Position numbers and translations under genes: made by a program
Shown here: positions 60,853 to 64,000 of the stretch, piece after piece
Layout: each line of letters starts with the position of its first letter
Numbering within the stretch: the first letter of the stretch is position 1
DNA from: Pedobacter ginsengisoli
GTDB lineage: Bacteria > Bacteroidota > Bacteroidia > Sphingobacteriales > Sphingobacteriaceae
NCBI RefSeq assembly: GCF_002736205.1
Contig: NZ_CP024091.1
Coordinates: forward strand, 1,736,001-1,800,000
Length of the DNA stretch: 64,000 nt
Reading direction: 5' to 3'
The notes under the pieces: generated by a model
What the model saw: only the letters and a program-made list of their open reading frames with translations
What the model was told of the DNA's origin: nothing
Databases searched by the model: none

Positions 60853-61503
60853 ATGATGAATGAAGTTTTGAATATTGTTTACAGAAAAGACACTGATGAT
60901 GATCAGTGGGTTATACCTGAAGTTATTGACCAGGATATGTATTGTATTAAAAGTCGATTAGCTCCCATAGAGCCTGTAGCTCAAAGTTATGTAATAGATT
61001 GCGGCGCCCATATTGGAGCATTTTCTATAATGTGCGCCAAATACTTAAAAAATGTTGATGTTATTTCCTTTGAACCAAACCCGGATAGTTTTTGGTACCT
61101 AAATGAAAACGCCAAAATATTTGGAAAAATTAAAGCCTTGAACAAGGCTGTTTCAATAACAAACGGGACATTAAATCTCTATTCGCCAGATCAAAGTGAA
61201 TGGAGTGGTAGATGGACATCTATACCGAATTCAAACGATTTTTTATCCGTTGAATCTGTAGGGTTATTTCCCTTTATTAATGCGCTAGACAGAGATGTTT
61301 TTATACTTAAGTTAGACATTGAAGGGTATGAAGAATTTTTAATTGAAGCTTCTAAAGAAGAGGACCTGAAAAAGATACATACCATTATCATTGAAACACA
61401 TACTGATAATTTTAATCATCAAAAATTAAAGGATTACGGTTATAGTTTACTCTTTAACCCAGATATCTCTGCCGCAAGGCAATTTGTTTATTCAAAGAAT
61501 TGA
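60853..61503 (+). CDS. FkbM family SAM-dependent methyltransferase
   Basis: A 216-residue methyltransferase. Motif I is YVIDCGAHIGAFSIMCAKYL, then VISFEPNPDSFWYLNENAKI, NKAVSITNGTLNLYS, and the family's LKLDIEGYEEFLIEASKEED with IHTIIIETHTD. FkbM enzymes O-methylate sugars and polyketides. With the two glycosyltransferase genes upstream it completes a small glycan-modifying set. The DUF4255 gene follows 18 bp later, with no terminator between, which ties the glycan genes to the injection system. Confidence 0.87.
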   Translation: MMNEVLNIVYRKDTDDDQWVIPEVIDQDMYCIKSRLAPIEPVAQSYVIDCGAHIGAFSIMCAKYLKNVDVISFEPNPDSFWYLNENAKIFGKIKALNKAVSITNGTLNLYSPDQSEWSGRWTSIPNSNDFLSVESVGLFPFINALDRDVFILKLDIEGYEEFLIEASKEEDLKKIHTIIIETHTDNFNHQKLKDYGYSLLFNPDISAARQFVYSKN

Positions 61504-61521
61504 TCCATTTATTTCATAGAA

Positions 61522-62133
61522 ATGCTACGTACCGCACTTGAATTTTTGTCAGATGAGCTTAACGCTTATCTTAAACGCAAGGACGCCACCAACTTTGGGA
61601 ATGATGATACTGTTATCATTTCATCGCTCATGACTCCAGATGGTACATTTGCTGTTGTATCTGATGGCAACGACGTGTCTAAGATCATTTTAACATTGGT
61701 CAATCTAGAAGAAGACCGCATTTCTGAAGCACAGTACAATTACAGGAAGGCTGATGATAAAATTCAAGTAGTTAACCCTCCGGTTAACCTGAATATCTTT
61801 GTTGCCTTTTGTGTATTTGCTAATAACTATTCAACTGCATTACGACTTCTATCTTATGTGATTTCATTTTTCCAGGGAAATCAGGTTTTTGACAGTGATA
61901 AGTATCCCGGTATTAATTCAAAGGTCGACAATGATAAACCCTGGCAAAAAATAGGACGCCTGCTTGTTAATTTACACCCCATTACTTTTGAACAGCAAAA
62001 TAACCTTTGGGCAACGCTTGGAGCTAAGTACATGCCTAGCGTTATTTACAAAATCAGAACCATGAGCTTCATTGATCTTGAACCTAAAATGGAAGCTCCA
62101 CCAATTACAGAAGTTACAATTAGCGATAATTAA
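61522..62133 (+). CDS. DUF4255 protein, eCIS Cis16/Pvc16-like
   Basis: A 203-residue protein of the DUF4255 type found at the start of extracellular contractile injection system loci (Afp16/Pvc16 group). The family pattern is visible: LEFLSDELNAYLKR, VNPPVNLNIFVAFCVFANNY, STALRLLSYVISFFQGNQVF, then LVNLHPITFEQQNNLWATLG and YMPSVIYKIRTMSF. In Afp the equivalent protein caps the sheath/tube and sets its end. It lies 22 bp before the next gene. Identification rests on this pattern plus the sheath gene two positions downstream. Confidence 0.85.
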   Translation: MLRTALEFLSDELNAYLKRKDATNFGNDDTVIISSLMTPDGTFAVVSDGNDVSKIILTLVNLEEDRISEAQYNYRKADDKIQVVNPPVNLNIFVAFCVFANNYSTALRLLSYVISFFQGNQVFDSDKYPGINSKVDNDKPWQKIGRLLVNLHPITFEQQNNLWATLGAKYMPSVIYKIRTMSFIDLEPKMEAPPITEVTISDN

Positions 62134-62155
62134 GTTAACCTTCAATCTTTTTGCG

Positions 62156-63196
62156 ATGATAAAAATCAAATACAAAGCCCTATTCTCAATAGACTTTCGC
62201 CATACCTTTTACAGCTCTGGTAATTGTCCTGATATTGCTTTGTTACCTTCCCAAAGCTGTGCTGCGTTGATAAAATCCTTGGGGTTGCATTTTCTACCCG
62301 GCGATTTTGGTGGTAAATTATATGCTAAGGTTGATAGTACTGATGTGATTAATAATCCTTTAGCCGAGGGAACAAAATTTACTTTTCTGCTAAAGCTTAA
62401 AAATAATCTGTTCGAAAACATTACAGATATTAATGCTATCAAACCAGCTGGCAGCCACTATTATTTTAATAACCTTGTTCCAAATTTATCAGCAACCGAA
62501 CCACTTCTAGTTGCCAATCAAACCAGTAAGATTGTTTCTGAAGCAGATTTACTTCCCTTTGTAAGCAATACTTTTTCTTTTGCACACAATAGTAATCTTG
62601 CAAACCAAACCGGAAAACTGGAGTTTACCGACAGCGGAGAAAGTTTAAGCCAGTTGTTAGATAACTCAAATAATACCTACAACTTCTCTTTCGATCTTAA
62701 TAAATCAAACGGAGGAAGAACACGATTTTTAATTGACGGTGTTGTTAAAACTTCATTTTATACAATCAGTCCAAATGAACTTTCTGATGTATTTGGAGTA
62801 GTTGAAATTTTTTACAAAAGCAATTTAAATTCAGCATACCAATTTCAAAACAATAATAATTCAATAAGTACAAAAAGCTATAAAATCCCATTTACAAATC
62901 GCTCAACAAAATGGAGATACATTATTACCAAGCAATTTAACTCATCTATTACTACTGTTAAAGTAGCCAAAACAAATGGTTCACCAATAGATTTTACATT
63001 GCTTGGAAGCTCACCACCCGGCAAGTTCATTTTTACCTCCAATAATGTACTTCCACTTAAGCAAGAATCAATTACAGGTATTAAATTGACAGATGGATCA
63101 AATAAAGTGATCATAGCCAATTTACCCAATCCTCCTTTAAATCTCATAAGAACAGAAGGTTCTGATACTTTCTCGGATATTTTAATCACAATCTAA
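62156..63196 (+). CDS. Unknown protein in the eCIS operon, between Cis16-like and sheath
   Basis: A 346-residue protein, start at 62156 (MIKIKYKALFSIDFRHTFYS); the longer frame from 62072 overlaps the DUF4255 gene by 62 bp. It has no signal peptide or membrane helix and looks beta-rich throughout (GGKLYAKVDSTDVINN, FTFLLKLKNNLFENITD, GKLEFTDSGESLSQL, FNFSF-like YNFSFDLNKSNGGRTRFLID, SILI-type end FSDILITI). Such composition fits a structural or adhesive particle component. I do not recognise the family. Its fixed place in the operon makes it a likely injection-system part or an accessory surface protein. Confidence 0.65.
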   Translation: MIKIKYKALFSIDFRHTFYSSGNCPDIALLPSQSCAALIKSLGLHFLPGDFGGKLYAKVDSTDVINNPLAEGTKFTFLLKLKNNLFENITDINAIKPAGSHYYFNNLVPNLSATEPLLVANQTSKIVSEADLLPFVSNTFSFAHNSNLANQTGKLEFTDSGESLSQLLDNSNNTYNFSFDLNKSNGGRTRFLIDGVVKTSFYTISPNELSDVFGVVEIFYKSNLNSAYQFQNNNNSISTKSYKIPFTNRSTKWRYIITKQFNSSITTVKVAKTNGSPIDFTLLGSSPPGKFIFTSNNVLPLKQESITGIKLTDGSNKVIIANLPNPPLNLIRTEGSDTFSDILITI

Positions 63197-63212
63197 TTAA
63201 AACCCTACCAAC

Positions 63213-64000
63213 ATGGCAGATGTATTTAAAACCCCTGGGGTCTATATACGCGAGATCCCAACGTTTCCACCTTCTGTAGCTGAAGTGGAAACCGCTATTC
63301 CTGCATTCATCGGTTATACTGAGAAAGCAACCTTTAATGGTAAGGATCTTACAATGATCCCCCAGCGAATTAGTTCATTGTTAGAGTATGAACAACTATT
63401 TGGTCAGGCTCAGAAAGAAACGGCGTTTACTGTAACCATTACAGACACCACCAACTCTGATTCTTCAATTGCACGAACTATCTCAATTGATAAGGCTGCT
63501 GCTACAAGTTCAAGATTTAAATTGTACTATGGTCTGCAAATGTATTTCGCTAATGGTGGAGGTCCATGCTATGTAGTATCAGTGGGTCTTTATCCTTCAT
63601 CGGCACCTTCTGATACTGATGTTACATCTCAAAAACTTCAAGATGGTTTAGCAGCCATAGCGAAAGTTGATGAGCCGACTTTGCTTCTTTTCCCGGATGG
63701 ACCATCGTTAGATTCGTCGAGCTATTATTCACTGATTAACCAGGCATTAAATCAATGCTTCTTACTTCAGGATAGGTTTACAATTATCGATGTAATACAA
63801 GCAAAGGGTACTCCAAACGACATTAACAGTTCGGCAGATGACTTTAGAAACGCCGCAACCCTTGGCAGTAACCTTGATCTGATAAAATATGGTGCTGCTT
63901 ATTTTCCTTATCTGGAAACCATATTGAATTATAGATTTGATGACAAAGACATTAACGTAGTCTATAAAACAGTTATTAGTGGAGTAGAGGCAACAGAAAC
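63213..64000 (+). CDS. Contractile sheath protein of an eCIS (partial, runs off window)
   Basis: The first 262 codons of a sheath protein; the rest lies beyond the window. The start MADVFKTPGVYIREIPTFPP followed by SVAEVETAIPAFIGYTEKA is the phage-tail-sheath/Afp2-Pvc2 signature, including the N-terminal strand that links neighbouring subunits. Further segments LYYGLQMYFANGGGPCYVVS and the LLLFPDGPS region fit the family. Sheath subunits polymerise around the inner tube and contract to drive it into a target. Tube, baseplate, spike and ATPase genes should follow downstream. Confidence 0.93.
   Translation, partial: MADVFKTPGVYIREIPTFPPSVAEVETAIPAFIGYTEKATFNGKDLTMIPQRISSLLEYEQLFGQAQKETAFTVTITDTTNSDSSIARTISIDKAAATSSRFKLYYGLQMYFANGGGPCYVVSVGLYPSSAPSDTDVTSQKLQDGLAAIAKVDEPTLLLFPDGPSLDSSSYYSLINQALNQCFLLQDRFTIIDVIQAKGTPNDINSSADDFRNAATLGSNLDLIKYGAAYFPYLETILNYRFDDKDINVVYKTVISGVEATE

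Overview
The window comes from a Bacteroidota chromosome, most likely a Pedobacter-type member of the Sphingobacteriaceae. The signs are an ECF sigma/FecR/SusC/SusD module with an STN-domain SusC, DUF6520- and MauE-type small proteins, many AraC-type regulators, UpxY-type antitermination, a TTTG-N19-TAnnTTTG promoter, REP-like repeats and moderately low GC. The genus is inferred from style, not from a marker gene.

Layout: (1) 1-2025 holds a truncated membrane protein, two related small DNA-binding-like proteins, direct repeats, strong hairpins and a structured RNA leader with two competing folds ahead of a small RNAP alpha-CTD-like protein. (2) 2110-20764 is one forward-running nutrient or peptide locus: ECF sigma, FecR anti-sigma, SusC, SusD, S9 peptidase, GH2 glycosidase, then MauE-like protein, cysteine-rich secreted peptide, an uncharacterised secreted protein, M16 protease, thioredoxin-fold protein and a stand-alone AraC domain. 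(3) 20891-24906 holds an alpha-oxoamine synthase, an unusually long TetR-type protein, an unknown small protein, a YnfA-type membrane protein and a small lipoprotein. (4) 25173-31047 is a decayed accessory stretch: a zeta-like toxin with its overlapping partner, ParA and MepB gene remnants, a 5'-truncated gene and an imperfect direct repeat, mixed with intact AraC, SDR and isochorismatase-family genes. (5) 31095-39132 holds two methyltransferases, a large secreted hydrolase-like protein, DinB and SRPBCC proteins and an FtsX/MacB-type permease.

(6) 39259-47838 is a Planctomycete-style cassette (DUF1549/DUF1553 with cytochrome and LamG; Tat-exported DUF1501; DUF2231-cytochrome-LRR) followed by an AraC regulator and a sulfatase, probably for sulfated glycans. 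(7) 47943-51050 holds a MarR-GNAT fusion with a clear self-overlapping promoter, a cupin, a panB fragment and a structured non-coding region. (8) 51051-55540 is a non-homologous end-joining cluster: PRC-barrel protein, three-domain LigD, small DUF6686-like protein and Ku. (9) 55751-64000 runs from a CHRD lipoprotein and an HTH protein into the start of an extracellular contractile injection system (eCIS). There a UpxY/NusG-like antiterminator precedes a tightly packed operon of a multi-domain glycosyltransferase/methyltransferase, a second glycosyltransferase, an FkbM methyltransferase, a DUF4255 (Cis16-like) protein, an unknown protein and the contractile sheath, which runs off the end of the window. 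This glycosylation-eCIS arrangement is the most interesting system seen.
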